Of a stretch of 64,000 bases of DNA, positions 26,189-35,333 are shown one piece after another (positions within the stretch are counted from its first letter, which is position 1; each line of letters starts with the position of its first letter). The notes under the pieces were generated by a model that worked only from the letters and a program-made list of their open reading frames with translations, did no database searches and was not told the origin of the DNA. The position numbers were made by a program, and so were the translations under genes. The DNA is from Caldilineaceae bacterium (GTDB lineage: Bacteria; Chloroflexota; Anaerolineae; Caldilineales; Caldilineaceae): positions 45,194 to 109,193 of the forward strand of contig JAJDTL010000050.1 of NCBI GenBank assembly GCA_022827195.1, written 5' to 3'.

Positions 26189-26848
26189 CTGTTTTCTCCT
26201 TTGTTCAGAAAAGTGTGGGAATTGAATCTGTCCGGTCAGGGAGTTCGTCCTGCACCCGCCCTTCAAGGGGCCCGGCGCAGTCTACTTCCATACCGGGACC
26301 GTGGTGAACCAAAAAAGCTGCAGTCCTACGACGATATGGGCCTCCTTCGCAAAGATGGTTTGGACGAAAATGAAGTGAAGATTTCCGGAAGAAGGGGCGC
26401 TTTGGGCCTCTTGTCAGTCGAATATCGAATGTCCGTCTGGATCTGGATTACCGGTGCAAGTTGCCGTCAGACCGCCCGTTAGTGACCAGCTGCGACGGCA
26501 TAATAGAGTGTCCACCGGATAGACGCGACAAGTATAAACAAGAGCGCGCCTCATGTCTAATATCAGGTCCCTTTTGCTGTCCCGGCTTCTGGCAAGAGCT
26601 GCATCCTGGGATTTGAGTCGTTTCTCCTGCAGGAGCCGAATGTGAAAGTTCCTGGTTCCAATCGGGTCGTTTCCATTTCCCCTGCAGTTCCCCTTGAGAG
26701 ACCGAGCGATTCGACGTTCTCAATCTCTCAGAACTATCCTGGTTTGTGCGGCCGTTGGGCCCATAAACCGGGTGTTGGCGAAGCTGGCACGGCGGTCGCC
26801 CGGCTCCATTGTCTCCTGGGAGCGAAATCCTCCCGTTTTGGCGTGAAA

Positions 26849-26866
26849 GGGGGACATATGTCCCCC
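26849..26866. repeat. Perfect 18-bp palindrome
   Basis: GGGGGACATATGTCCCCC is its own reverse complement. It is followed without a gap by a decamer array. It could be a dimeric regulator site, the arm of a hairpin or a relic of a small mobile element. Confidence 0.8.
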
Positions 26867-26896
26867 AATGTCGTCCAATGTCGTCCAATGTCGCCC
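26867..26896 (+). repeat. Three tandem decamers AATGTCGTCC
   Basis: Two exact copies and one one-base variant (AATGTCGCCC) of a 10-bp unit directly follow the palindrome and precede a TATATTTTTTT tract. Confidence 0.8.
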
Positions 26897-27457
26897 TATA
26901 TTTTTTTCTCGAAGGGGGGTGTTCCGCGCCGCAATTGGCGGTATTTCGGGCGCAACCGGGGCAGAATTTGGCAGTTGGAATCGCATGACAGTTACAGAGT
27001 AGCAGATATTCCGGACATTTGCTTTTTTGGCGCCAACTGGATCGGCCCGGTTGGGCAGCTTTTGCATGTTGTAGACAACGTAGCACAGTTTCGGCTCATT
27101 TGCTCGGAATCCGGGCGAAATTGGGTTGCGCGGCGCCTGCCATGTTGGTTCTCCTGTCATTGCCGGCGCATGGCGCGGCGGACATCGCCTGGACCATGCC
27201 ATTGAGGCGCGGCCGGAAACGCAGTAAGAGAGGTGGTCCTACAGCGTTTGAATGGGCAGCGAGGTGAGCCAAGGGCGTCCGCGGCCCCGGCGACAAGGGG
27301 AGGCCGTCGCCGGTCTCGGCAGGAGCGCGGATCGGGTTCGACTGAAGCGGGAGGAATCGATAAGGCCGCCGATCGAAGTCGTGCTGAACGGCTTCGACGG
27401 CGGCCTCTGCTATCAGGTGGGCAAGCGCCAACTCTTCGTCGCCTGCAGCTACAAGAA

Positions 27458-27491
27458 CCAGTGAACGACCAGTGGCCGCTGGCTACTGCCG
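27458..27491. repeat. CCAGTGG spacer repeat after nrdJ
   Basis: Two to three units (ACCAGTGAACGACCAGTGG, CCGCTGGCTACTG) sit immediately past the nrdJ stop codon (minus strand). Confidence 0.5.
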
Positions 27492-27492
27492 A

Positions 27493-30087
27493 TCAACACT
27501 CGCTGTATCCGCAGACGTGGCACTTGCGGCAGCCCTCGATGTTGAGGAAGGAGGCCTCGCCGCAGTCCGGGCACAGGTCGCCGATCGGCAGCGCCAACTG
27601 CTCGCCGGCCACCGCCTCCCGGTTTTCCGGCAGCTCGCTCAGGTAGTCGGTCAACACCTGGGCCACGCCGTCCGGCAGGCTGCGCACGCGGTCGACGCCA
27701 AAGCCCAACGGCCGCCCGCCGCCGATCCCCGCCATTTCGTCGATGACCCAGCGCAGCCGTTCCGACGGCGGCAGCACCGACGGCATGCGCAGCACCAGGC
27801 TGATCAGACGCCCGATCGATTCGCTGACCGCGGTGACGTCGCTGCCGGCCTTGCCGATATTCAGGAAGACCTCGAACGGCTCATGCCGCTCGTCGCTGTT
27901 GATCGTGATGTAGGCGCTGCCCAGCGGCGTCTCTTTGCGATAGCTCTGGCCCTGCAGCAGATAGGGACGCGGCCGCTTGGTGAAGATGGCCGGATAATCA
28001 TCCCCCGGGACCGGACCGCTCTCTGCCTCTGCCGCAGACTTTGTTCCGTTGCTTGACATTGCGCCGTGCAGATATTCGGCCTCCGGGCCGGCCTCGTCTT
28101 TGCTCTCTCTGACCGCCTTCGTCTCCAACACCTCCTCCTGGCGGCTGCCGGTGACATAGACCGTGAGCCCCTTGCAACCCAGCTCCCACGCCTGCATGTA
28201 GGCCTGCGCCACTTCCTCTTCAGTTGCGCCCTCGGGGAAGTTGCAGGTCTTGCTGATGCTGTTGTCGACAAAGGCCTGGATCGACGCCTGTATCCTGACA
28301 TGCTCCTCCGCGGTGATGTCGCCGCTGACGACGAAGGTGTCGCGGATGCGCGGCGGCAGTTCTTCGATCTGCTGACAGGAGCCGGTCTCGGCCACCTGCT
28401 GCCGGATCTCATCCGCCTGCGCGGGGCTGAGGTCCAGCCTTTCGAGCGCCTCCTCAAAGAGAGGGCTCGTGTAGAGCAACTCCACATCCTCGTCGCCGTC
28501 CTTGAAGTGGCGCACGTACCCCAGCGCGAAGACCGGCTCGCAGCCGTAGCCCTCGCAGCCGCTCACCGTCGAAATCGTGCCGGTCGGCGCGACCGTCGTC
28601 TGCGCGGCATTGCGGATCCCACTGCGGCGGATGCCATCGCTGATCCGGTCCCAGTCGAGCGCGGGGCGGCCCCAATCGCGGCTGTAGGGCGCGAGCGGCT
28701 GCGGATGCTGCCAGCGCATCCCGCCCTCCAGCGTGTTATCGTAGATGCTGCCTTCGAAAGCCAGGAACGGCGCGCGCGCGTGCGCCAGCTCGATGCTCTT
28801 CTGCATGCAGCAGTAGCGTACGAACTCCATCACCTGCCCCGCGAACTCCTGCCCCGCTTCGCTGCCGTAGCCGATGCCCAGCTTGTACATCAGGTCGCCC
28901 AGGCCCATGATGCCCAGCCCGATGCGCCGCGCCTTGAGCGCCGCCTCTTTCACCACCGGGACCGCCGGCAGATAGGCGTTGGCGCTGACCACGTTGTCGA
29001 GGAAATGCGTGCCCTCGCGTACCGTGCGCCGCAGCGCGTCCCAGTCGACCGCGGCCGCGCCGGCGGCATCGGTCGTTACGTGCGCGCCCAGGTTGATCGA
29101 GCCGAGGCAGCAGTTCTCATACGGCCCCAGCCACTGTTCGCCGCACGGGTTGGTCGCCTCCAGGTCGTACAGGTGCGGGACGGGGTTGCTGCGGTTGGCC
29201 GCGTCGATGAAGAGCGCGCCCGGTTCGCCGTTGTGGTGGGCGTACTTGATGATGGTGGCGAACAGTTCGCGCGCCCGGACCGTCCTGGAGACCGAGCCGT
29301 CGCGCGGGTTGCGCAGGTCGAAGTCGCTGTCATCCTTGACCGCCTGCATGAACTCGTCGGTGAGCGCGACCGAAATGTTGAAATTTGTGATCGCGCCCTC
29401 TTCGGCCTTGCAGCGGATGAACTCCTCAATATCGGGGTGATCGACGCGCAGCACGCCCATGTTGGCGCCGCGCCGCGTTCCCCCCTGCGCGATCTCGCCG
29501 AAAGCCTGGTCGTAGACGCGCAAAAAGCCGACCGGCCCGGTCGCGCGCCCGGCCGACGTGTGGACGATGTCCTTCTGCGGGCGCAGCCGGCTGAAGCTGA
29601 AGCCGTTGCCCCCGCCGGTCTGTTGGATCAGCGCCGCCACCCGCAGCGTGCTGAAGATGCCGTCGTCCGCCCGCCCCATGTCGTCCTCGATCGGCAGCAC
29701 GAAGCAGGCCGCCAGCTGGCCGAGCGGCGTGCCCGCGCCGGTGAATGTCGGGCTGTTGGGGAAGAAGCGCAGCTCGGTCAGCAGATCGTAGAAGACTTTC
29801 GTCGTCCCCTCCACGTCGCCGCCGTGCTCCTTCTCCACCGCCGCGATGTGGCTGGCGATGCGGTAGAACATGCCCGCCGCCGTCTCCAGAAGCTCGCCGT
29901 TGATGTCCCGCCGCAGGTAGCGGCGCTCCAGCACCTTAAGGCTGTTCTCGCTAAGCTGGATTGCCTCGTCATCCACGTAGTTCGGGCCGGAGACCCTGCG
30001 CTTCTCACCCTTAACGACTTCGAAGGTCGTGAAGGCCTTCTTTGCGTTGGCGCCGTTGTGGGTGACGGAGGATTCGCGGGCGGACAT
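27493..30087 (-). CDS. nrdJ: Adenosylcobalamin-dependent (class II) ribonucleoside-diphosphate reductase
   Basis: An 864-residue class II reductase that converts ribonucleotides to deoxyribonucleotides using a B12-derived radical, independent of oxygen. Landmarks are FFPNSPTFTGAGTPLGQLAAC with substrate-site Cys, GTRRGANMG, the active-site loop ATNPCGEQ (about residues 310-318), and GLGIMGLGDL. APTGTIS marks the phosphate-binding region and CKGLTVY the C-terminal core. The C-terminus ends in a CPDCG...CRKCHVCGYSEC zinc-ribbon/redox tail. The start ATG 30087 opens with MSARESSV. It lies 174 bp downstream of nrdR on the same strand and is probably repressed by NrdR through the boxes at 30876-30923. 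Confidence 0.95.
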   Translation of the reverse strand: MSARESSVTHNGANAKKAFTTFEVVKGEKRRVSGPNYVDDEAIQLSENSLKVLERRYLRRDINGELLETAAGMFYRIASHIAAVEKEHGGDVEGTTKVFYDLLTELRFFPNSPTFTGAGTPLGQLAACFVLPIEDDMGRADDGIFSTLRVAALIQQTGGGNGFSFSRLRPQKDIVHTSAGRATGPVGFLRVYDQAFGEIAQGGTRRGANMGVLRVDHPDIEEFIRCKAEEGAITNFNISVALTDEFMQAVKDDSDFDLRNPRDGSVSRTVRARELFATIIKYAHHNGEPGALFIDAANRSNPVPHLYDLEATNPCGEQWLGPYENCCLGSINLGAHVTTDAAGAAAVDWDALRRTVREGTHFLDNVVSANAYLPAVPVVKEAALKARRIGLGIMGLGDLMYKLGIGYGSEAGQEFAGQVMEFVRYCCMQKSIELAHARAPFLAFEGSIYDNTLEGGMRWQHPQPLAPYSRDWGRPALDWDRISDGIRRSGIRNAAQTTVAPTGTISTVSGCEGYGCEPVFALGYVRHFKDGDEDVELLYTSPLFEEALERLDLSPAQADEIRQQVAETGSCQQIEELPPRIRDTFVVSGDITAEEHVRIQASIQAFVDNSISKTCNFPEGATEEEVAQAYMQAWELGCKGLTVYVTGSRQEEVLETKAVRESKDEAGPEAEYLHGAMSSNGTKSAAEAESGPVPGDDYPAIFTKRPRPYLLQGQSYRKETPLGSAYITINSDERHEPFEVFLNIGKAGSDVTAVSESIGRLISLVLRMPSVLPPSERLRWVIDEMAGIGGGRPLGFGVDRVRSLPDGVAQVLTDYLSELPENREAVAGEQLALPIGDLCPDCGEASFLNIEGCRKCHVCGYSEC

Positions 30088-30261
30088 GGGGAGGGTCTCC
30101 TTGCCGGGTGATCTTATCTGGTAAATCTGTTATGAACCCGGGACGGCCAGGCGGGGGCCGAGGGTTCTCCTTTTCCTGTTATCGAATCGGCCGGGTCATG
30201 CCATGCATGGATGCGCGTGCGAACTGGCCGAAGTCGGTCACTCTGCGTTGCGGGAGGCCTG

Positions 30262-30726
30262 TCAGCGTTCTGCTTCCTGGCCGCTGCGCCCCATCAGCCG
30301 GTCGATCTCCGATCGAATTTCACTCAAATCGCCGAAATCAAGACAGACGCTGGCGAAACGGATATAAGCGACCTGATCGACATCCGCCAGTTGATCCAGC
30401 ACCAAGTTTCCGATCAGTTCGCTCGATACCTCGGCGCGTCCCAAACGCTGGATCCTGTCCTCGACGTGGTTGGCGATGCACTCTATGCGCTCGCTGCTGA
30501 CCGGGCGCTTCACCGCGGCGACACGGATGCCTGCCAGCAGCTTTTGCCGGTCGAATGGCTCGCGGTGACCGTCCCGTTTGGAAACGAGCAGGCTGGGCGC
30601 AATGTGCTCATAGGTCGTGAAACGCTGTTCGCAACTTGTGCACTGGCGGCGGCGGCGGATGGCATCCTCTCGCTCGCGTGAGTCGATCACCTTGTGATGA
30701 TCGTATCCGCAATGGGGGCATTGCAT
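30262..30726 (-). CDS. nrdR: Transcriptional repressor NrdR
   Basis: A 154-residue zinc-ribbon/ATP-cone regulator that senses nucleotide pools and represses ribonucleotide reductase genes. The N-terminus has the zinc ribbon (MQCPHCGYDHHKVIDSR, with a second pair CTSC near residue 30) and RRRRQCTSCEQRFTTYE. The ATP-cone domain follows (VSKRDGHREPFDRQKL to IRFASVCLDF). Length and ends match the family. It heads the nrdR-nrdJ unit and is expected to regulate itself. Confidence 0.96.
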   Translation of the reverse strand: MQCPHCGYDHHKVIDSREREDAIRRRRQCTSCEQRFTTYEHIAPSLLVSKRDGHREPFDRQKLLAGIRVAAVKRPVSSERIECIANHVEDRIQRLGRAEVSSELIGNLVLDQLADVDQVAYIRFASVCLDFGDLSEIRSEIDRLMGRSGQEAER

Positions 30727-30875
30727 CTACCGTCTCCTGATCGGTCAACTTGACCCGCATCCCATCAAACAGGAGTCGCAGTTGGGCCGGTCTTTTTTCG
30801 TGAACTGTGGAGCGGTTCAGACTGGTGGTCCGCGCTACAGTTGGGCAATCACTTTCTACTATAACGAGATTTTTT

Positions 30876-30923
30876 CGTCTACATACTGTATTTGATCATG
30901 CCAAGAGGCACAATATGTAGTAT
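30876..30923. promoter_or_regulatory. Tandem NrdR boxes upstream of nrdR-nrdJ
   Basis: Two sites fit the palindromic NrdR-box core CwAtATaTwG: CAATATGTAG at 30911-30920 (9 of 10) and CTACATACTG at 30879-30888 (8 of 10). Their centres are 32 bp apart, three helical turns, which is the usual layout of paired NrdR boxes. A weak minus-strand promoter (TTGTGC, 17 bp, TACAGT) would be overlapped by both boxes, and a TATAGT hexamer follows. They lie 150-200 bp before nrdR. Confidence 0.7.
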
Positions 30924-31140
30924 ACCGCGCTTGCATTTCTGCCCAAAGGCAATTTGCAGGTATCGGGCACCAATCTACCACATTCCAGATCGATCTCCAA
31001 ACGCGTTTTGCAACTCGGTCAACGGTTTCGTGTATCAGTGAGGACCCGCACCAAGACGCGAAAGATGCCCGGCGGCGACCGCTGATCCTACCCGTGGAGG
31101 CAGCGTTTCGCCCGCCGTGCGGAGGGAACCAGCGGCGGAA
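30924..31140. other. Part of the gap between the ftsZ terminator and nrdR
   Basis: Together with 30727-30875 this is a 415-bp gap between the nrdR start and the ftsZ terminator. Apart from the NrdR boxes I see no gene or repeat in it. Confidence 0.5.
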
Positions 31141-31141
31141 A

Positions 31142-31179
31142 AGAAAAAGCCCGGCGGCGCAGGATTGGCCGCACGGGCT
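31142..31179 (-). terminator. Rho-independent terminator after ftsZ
   Basis: On the minus strand AGCCCG-T-GCGGC pairs with GCCGC-CGGGCT (one bulged base) across a 9-base loop and is followed by TTTTTC. It lies 28 bp past the ftsZ stop and closes the dcw cluster. Confidence 0.85.
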
Positions 31180-31206
31180 GTCTTTGATGTGTGTGCTAAA
31201 TTGGGG

Positions 31207-32376
31207 CTACTGCCCGTTGTTGTTCCTCGCCCGGCGCAGAAATGCCGGAATGTCCAGGTCTTCGCGGTCGAAGGAGCGCACCGGGAAGTCGATCGGCTCC
31301 TTGGGCTTTGGCGGCGGCTGCGTCTGCGGCTGAGACGGCTGTGTCAAGCCGGTCGGCCGCGTGCCGCTTTGCGTAGGCTGCCTGGTCGAGGCGGAGGGCT
31401 GCTCGGGGCGCCGGTCCTTGTCGAAACCGGTCGCGATCACCGTCATGTGGATCTCGTCCTTCATGTTTTCGTCGATAACTGCGCCGAAGATGATGTTCGC
31501 TTCCGGATGGGCGTTGGCCCGGATCAGTTCGGCGGCCTCACTGACCTCGTTCAGACCCAGGTTGTCGCCGCCCTTCACGTTGAAGAGGATGCCCTGCGCG
31601 CCCTCGATCGAAATATCCAGCAACGAACTCTGGATCGCCTGCTGCGCGGCCTCCTGCGCCCGGTTCTCGCCGCTGGCGCGGCCGATCGACATCAGCGCTG
31701 CGCCGCCATCGAGCATGATCGCCCGCACGTCGGCAAAGTCCAGATTGATCAAACCCGGCACCGTGATCAGTTCACTGATGCCCTGAATGCCCTGCCGCAG
31801 TACGTCATCGGCGACGACGAATGAGTCGCGGATCGACATCTTGCTGTCGGCAATCTGCAGCAACCGGTCATTGGGAACGGTGATGAGCGTATCCACCGCA
31901 TCGCGCAGACGGCCTATCGTGCTTTCGGCGATTCGGCGCCGTTGCGTGCCTTCGAAGGTGAACGGCTTTGTGACAACGCCGATCGTCAGGGCGCCCGAAT
32001 CGCGCGCGATCGAGGAGATGACCGGGGTAGCGCCGGATCCCGTGCCGCCGCCCAGACCGGCAGTCACGAATACCATATCCGCGCCTTCGAACATCTGCTC
32101 GATCTCTTCGCGGCTTTCCTCCGCTGCCCGCAGGCCAATCTCCGGCTTTCCGCCCGAACCCAATCCCTTTGTCAGCTTCTCTCCGATTCGGATGCGTTGC
32201 GGCGCGTTGGATAGTATCAAGGCCTGTGAATCGGTATTGACCGCGATAAACTCTACGCCCTGAACGTCTGCCTCAATCATGCGATTGACTGCATTCTGTC
32301 CGCCGCCACCGACCCCGACAACCTTTATCTGGGCAAAGTTGTCTACGAACTGTGACGTGCTGCTCCGTCTCGTCAT
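31207..32376 (-). CDS. ftsZ: Cell division protein FtsZ
   Basis: A 389-residue bacterial tubulin that forms the division ring. Motifs are VVGVGGGGQNAVNRM (nucleotide binding), the tubulin signature GGGTGSGATP, NDRLL, and the T7-loop region LINLDFADVRAIM. A Pro/Gln-rich linker (about 325-370) leads to the C-terminal partner-binding peptide DLDIPAFLRR. The start ATG 32376 has an AAGGAG SD nine bases upstream; an upstream frame to 32409 adds 11 unlikely residues. The gene is separated from ftsA by 595 bp, unlike the tight spacing elsewhere in the cluster, so it probably has its own promoter. Confidence 0.97.
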   Translation of the reverse strand: MTRRSSTSQFVDNFAQIKVVGVGGGGQNAVNRMIEADVQGVEFIAVNTDSQALILSNAPQRIRIGEKLTKGLGSGGKPEIGLRAAEESREEIEQMFEGADMVFVTAGLGGGTGSGATPVISSIARDSGALTIGVVTKPFTFEGTQRRRIAESTIGRLRDAVDTLITVPNDRLLQIADSKMSIRDSFVVADDVLRQGIQGISELITVPGLINLDFADVRAIMLDGGAALMSIGRASGENRAQEAAQQAIQSSLLDISIEGAQGILFNVKGGDNLGLNEVSEAAELIRANAHPEANIIFGAVIDENMKDEIHMTVIATGFDKDRRPEQPSASTRQPTQSGTRPTGLTQPSQPQTQPPPKPKEPIDFPVRSFDREDLDIPAFLRRARNNNGQ

Positions 32377-32492
32377 CGATAGATTCTCCTTATGACCGCC
32401 GGCAGACATTCTATAGAGTCGCTATCAGCAACTTCGTCCGACGCTACATTCCCAAAACCTGGCGCTTTTGGATCGACATTGTAGGAATCTCA

Positions 32493-32521
32493 ATACTACT
32501 ACACGTCCATAGGTTTGCAAA
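32493..32521 (-). promoter_or_regulatory. Candidate ftsZ promoter
   Basis: On the minus strand TTTGCA (32521-32516) and TAGTAT (32498-32493) are separated by exactly 17 bp, each matching four of six consensus bases. It lies 117 bp upstream of the ftsZ start. Confidence 0.4.
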
Positions 32522-32971
32522 GTCGCCCAAAAAGTCTCATGCCTTCCAGTGGGCGGCGCGCCTGCCTTGATTCCCGCCCGTTTACTCTGGTATACGGCAG
32601 CCAGCCTATCGCGGCTGTCCCGGACCGATTCGGGACCTGTTCTGGACTATATGCCTACGATTCGTCTACGCTATACACGCTCGGAACCGCCGCGCGGCAT
32701 ACGGCGGGACCGGCGAAGCCGGGCCCGTTCCCGTTGAGGGTCCGGCAGTCGCGCCGGAGGGCAGCGGTTCCTGCAATCCAAATCGCCGCGGAGACGACAT
32801 GTGTTGATTCTGGGCAACTTGCCTACGATCCTTCTACGCCGGGAGTGGGCGCATGCAGGGCAAGGGCATTGACGCAACGCAAACCTGGAGGGGTACACCG
32901 GTGATTGGCGCCAACCCGACCAGGACACCGAAAACCGCAGCGCGCAGAGTTGACTTGCAACGGCCGGCCCA
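32522..32971. other. ftsA-ftsZ intergenic region with a repeated 19-bp motif
   Basis: No credible gene is present. Two copies of a 19-bp motif, TGCCTACGAT plus nine bases ending TCTACG, lie at 32652-32670 and 32820-32838. Read on the minus strand it is CGTAG-N6-CGTAGGCA, an 11-bp direct repeat. The first copy runs directly into TATAGT, a possible -10. Confidence 0.5.
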
Positions 32972-34231
32972 TCAATCGGGCAGAAGGCTCCTCAGCCACC
33001 CGCCGACGCGGTCCATGAACTGCCCATTGGCGGAGATCGTTCTCTGCATCGGGTAGTGGATGGCGCGCGCATCTTCGTAGAGCGCCCAGAGCAGGAGGCC
33101 GACCGCGGTGGCGTAGGCCGGAGATTGCAGTTCTCTGCTCAGCCCGAGGACGGCCGGATGGTCGACCGGGCTGCCGATCCGCACCGGCATGCGCAGGACT
33201 CGACGGAAAAGCTCCACAGCGCCGGGGAGTTGGCTGGCGCCTCCGGTGAGGACAAGCCCGGCCGGCACCATGTGGCCGTAGCTGCTCTTGGCGATCCGGC
33301 CCTGGATGATTTCGGCGGTCTCTTCAGCCCGGGCCTGCAGAATCTGGCTGATGAACCGCCGGCTGAAGGTCCGCTCCGGTTTGTCGCCAAAGACAGTGGC
33401 CCAAACCTGTTCGTCTTCGGCGATGCGTTCCGGCTGCAGGTGGCCGTAGCGCAGCTTCAGTTCTTCGGCCACTTCGAAGGGCGCGCGCAGCCCGATGGCC
33501 ACGTCGTTCGTCATGTGGCTCCCGCCAACGTCCAGCACCTCCGTATGCCACAGTCCATTGCCGCGAAAAAGCGCCAGGTCGGTGGTGCCGCCGCCCAGGT
33601 CTGCCATTACGACGCCCATCTGCCGCTCGTCCGCGGTCAGCACGGCCTCGCCGCTGGCGAGCGGCTCCAGAACCAGCTCATCGATGTCGATGCCGTGCGC
33701 CAACACACACTGCGCCAGGTTGTTGATGGCGTTGATGGTGCCGGTAACGATGTGCGCGTCCACCTCCAGCCGGCTGCCGAGAATGCCGAGAGGCTGCTGA
33801 ATGTTCTCCTGGTCATCCACCTTCCAGTGCCGTGCGATCACGTGGATGATCTGCCTATTGGCGGCGATCTGAACGGCACGCGCGCCCTCCAGCGCCCGCT
33901 GCATGTCGGTGCCGGTCACGCCATGGCGACCGTCGATCGGGCTGATGCCGGCGCTGTTTGCCGTCGCGATGTGGTTGCCCGCGATCCCCAGATAGGTGCT
34001 GGTGATCTGAACGCCGGACTCCTGTTCGGCCGTCTCCAACGCCTCCCCGATCGCGGTCGTGACCTCCGGTACATCCATGACAACGCCGCGACGCAATCCC
34101 CGGCTCGGCGTAACGCCGCCGCCCAAAACTTTGATAGCCAGATTGCCCAGGCTGTCATGCGTGACAGTGCCCACCAGCGCGCAAATCTTCGTCGTACCTA
34201 CATCGACGGCAGCAATAATCTCTTTGGCCAC
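32972..34231 (-). CDS. ftsA: Cell division protein FtsA
   Basis: A 419-residue actin-like protein that ties the FtsZ ring to the membrane. Nucleotide-binding motifs are AVDVGTTKICALVG (phosphate 1), VMADLGGGTTDLALF (phosphate 2) and LTGGASQLPG (adenosine). The FtsA-specific 1C domain lies at about 85-165. The C-terminal helix (FMDRVGGWLRSLL) is amphipathic and fits the membrane-binding tail. The start MAKEIIAAVDVG begins directly at the fold. It follows ftsQ by 37 bp. Confidence 0.96.
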   Translation of the reverse strand: MAKEIIAAVDVGTTKICALVGTVTHDSLGNLAIKVLGGGVTPSRGLRRGVVMDVPEVTTAIGEALETAEQESGVQITSTYLGIAGNHIATANSAGISPIDGRHGVTGTDMQRALEGARAVQIAANRQIIHVIARHWKVDDQENIQQPLGILGSRLEVDAHIVTGTINAINNLAQCVLAHGIDIDELVLEPLASGEAVLTADERQMGVVMADLGGGTTDLALFRGNGLWHTEVLDVGGSHMTNDVAIGLRAPFEVAEELKLRYGHLQPERIAEDEQVWATVFGDKPERTFSRRFISQILQARAEETAEIIQGRIAKSSYGHMVPAGLVLTGGASQLPGAVELFRRVLRMPVRIGSPVDHPAVLGLSRELQSPAYATAVGLLLWALYEDARAIHYPMQRTISANGQFMDRVGGWLRSLLPD

Positions 34232-34268
34232 TGAAGTTTTCTCAAGGGGTGTTCAGGTCGTTCTCTTT

Positions 34269-35291
34269 CTATTGTTCGGACTCGGCGTCCTCATATCGAC
34301 GCGTGAAAGGCCTGTTTGGCGTCATGACATTGAGAGTGAGCGCCTCGTCCCGAGCCGCTGTCAACTCGGGCATCAGTCCCTGCAAGGCTGCCCATTTCTC
34401 ATCAAAATTGCGGCCATCGCCCCAATGGATCCACGCCTGGGTCGACGGCAGGCTGAAATTCAGGCCGTAAAGAGAATTGTACCAGAACTCATTTACGAAG
34501 GAAAGACGTTCTGACAAAACCATCGCTGTGGTCATTACCCGTCTATCGATCAACACCTCCCCGTCCACATTTGCAATCCTCGCCTCGGCTGAGGGGTCGA
34601 TGATGCGCACCATCGGCTGCAGGTCCGACTCTCTCGGCGCCAGCGCCAGGCCGCCTTCCAGCAACCAGTACTGCTGTTCATCGGTCGCCCACAGCGCCAC
34701 GGGGCGTACCTCCTCAATGCGTACGTCAACCCGTGCCGGCCAGCGTACCGTCACGTGCGCGTCGGCCACATAGGGATAGTCCAGCAGGTTTTTCTGAATC
34801 TCGGCCGGGTCCAGCCAGAAGACGCTCCAACTCTCTATTTCGCAGGCCTCGAACAGCTCTTCATGCGTCAGGTAGCGTGCGCCGTCAAAACGCACATCTT
34901 CGCGATAGATGAAGAAGCTTTCGCCGGCGAGCATCCAGTAAAGCGCGGCAGCGACGGCAGCCAGCAGCAGCAGGCTTATGCCTTTGGCGGGAGCGAAACC
35001 GGAAAACCCGGGCCAGAAAGTCGCGCGCGCGTTCCCCCGATAGGGTTGAATGCTCCCCTGTGTCGACGAGGCGCGCCGCCGCGAAGACGCCCGCTGTCCG
35101 CGGCGCCGGACGAAGTCCGACGCCAGGTCTCCGCTGCGCACGAAAAAGGCCTGCGCTGCACGCAGGGCCGCGCCCAACCGGCGACGCGTCTGCTCCTGCC
35201 GCCTGCGCCGCACGCGTTCGGGCGACACCGCCTTCTGCGCCGCCCTCGATTTTCGTTTTTGCCTGCTGCCTGACTTCAAGGCGGATTGCAT
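34269..35291 (-). CDS. ftsQ: Cell division protein FtsQ/DivIB-like (POTRA domain)
   Basis: A 340-residue bitopic membrane protein. A long basic cytoplasmic region (1-105, rich in Arg/Lys) precedes one transmembrane helix (about 110-130, ISLLLLAAVAAALYWML). The POTRA domain follows (YREDVRFDGARYLTHEEL to WPARVDVRIEEV) and then the FtsQ beta domain. ATG 35291 is chosen because the only upstream option is a TTG at 35318 with no SD. Its position between ddl and ftsA is the standard place for ftsQ. Confidence 0.9.
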   Translation of the reverse strand: MQSALKSGSRQKRKSRAAQKAVSPERVRRRRQEQTRRRLGAALRAAQAFFVRSGDLASDFVRRRGQRASSRRRASSTQGSIQPYRGNARATFWPGFSGFAPAKGISLLLLAAVAAALYWMLAGESFFIYREDVRFDGARYLTHEELFEACEIESWSVFWLDPAEIQKNLLDYPYVADAHVTVRWPARVDVRIEEVRPVALWATDEQQYWLLEGGLALAPRESDLQPMVRIIDPSAEARIANVDGEVLIDRRVMTTAMVLSERLSFVNEFWYNSLYGLNFSLPSTQAWIHWGDGRNFDEKWAALQGLMPELTAARDEALTLNVMTPNRPFTRRYEDAESEQ

Positions 35292-35333
35292 TGCGCCGCT
35301 CTGAAAAATTCTGAACAATATAAGAATGGATCT

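Larger units (their letters stand above)
26189..27492. other. Gene-poor intergenic region with palindrome and decamer repeats
   Basis: About 1.3 kb between the binding-protein start and the nrdJ stop. No open frame has an SD, family resemblance or normal composition. A 70-codon plus frame at 27252-27464 was considered and not called. The region holds an 18-bp perfect palindrome, a decamer array and, at its right end, a CCAGTGG spacer. Confidence 0.6.

Noticed and set aside
26641..26690. A tRNA-like GGTTCCAATC segment
   Set aside because: No cloverleaf can be drawn around it; the flanks do not pair.
26448..27205. Open frames of 187-212 codons on both strands in the gene-poor region
   Set aside because: Composition is unlike the neighbouring genes, there is no SD and the frames overlap repeats on both strands.
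27252..27464. A 70-codon plus-strand open frame ending in GFDGGLCYQVGKRQLFVA
   Set aside because: The end looks protein-like, but there is no SD, the first half is Arg/Gly-rich noise and no family is recognisable.
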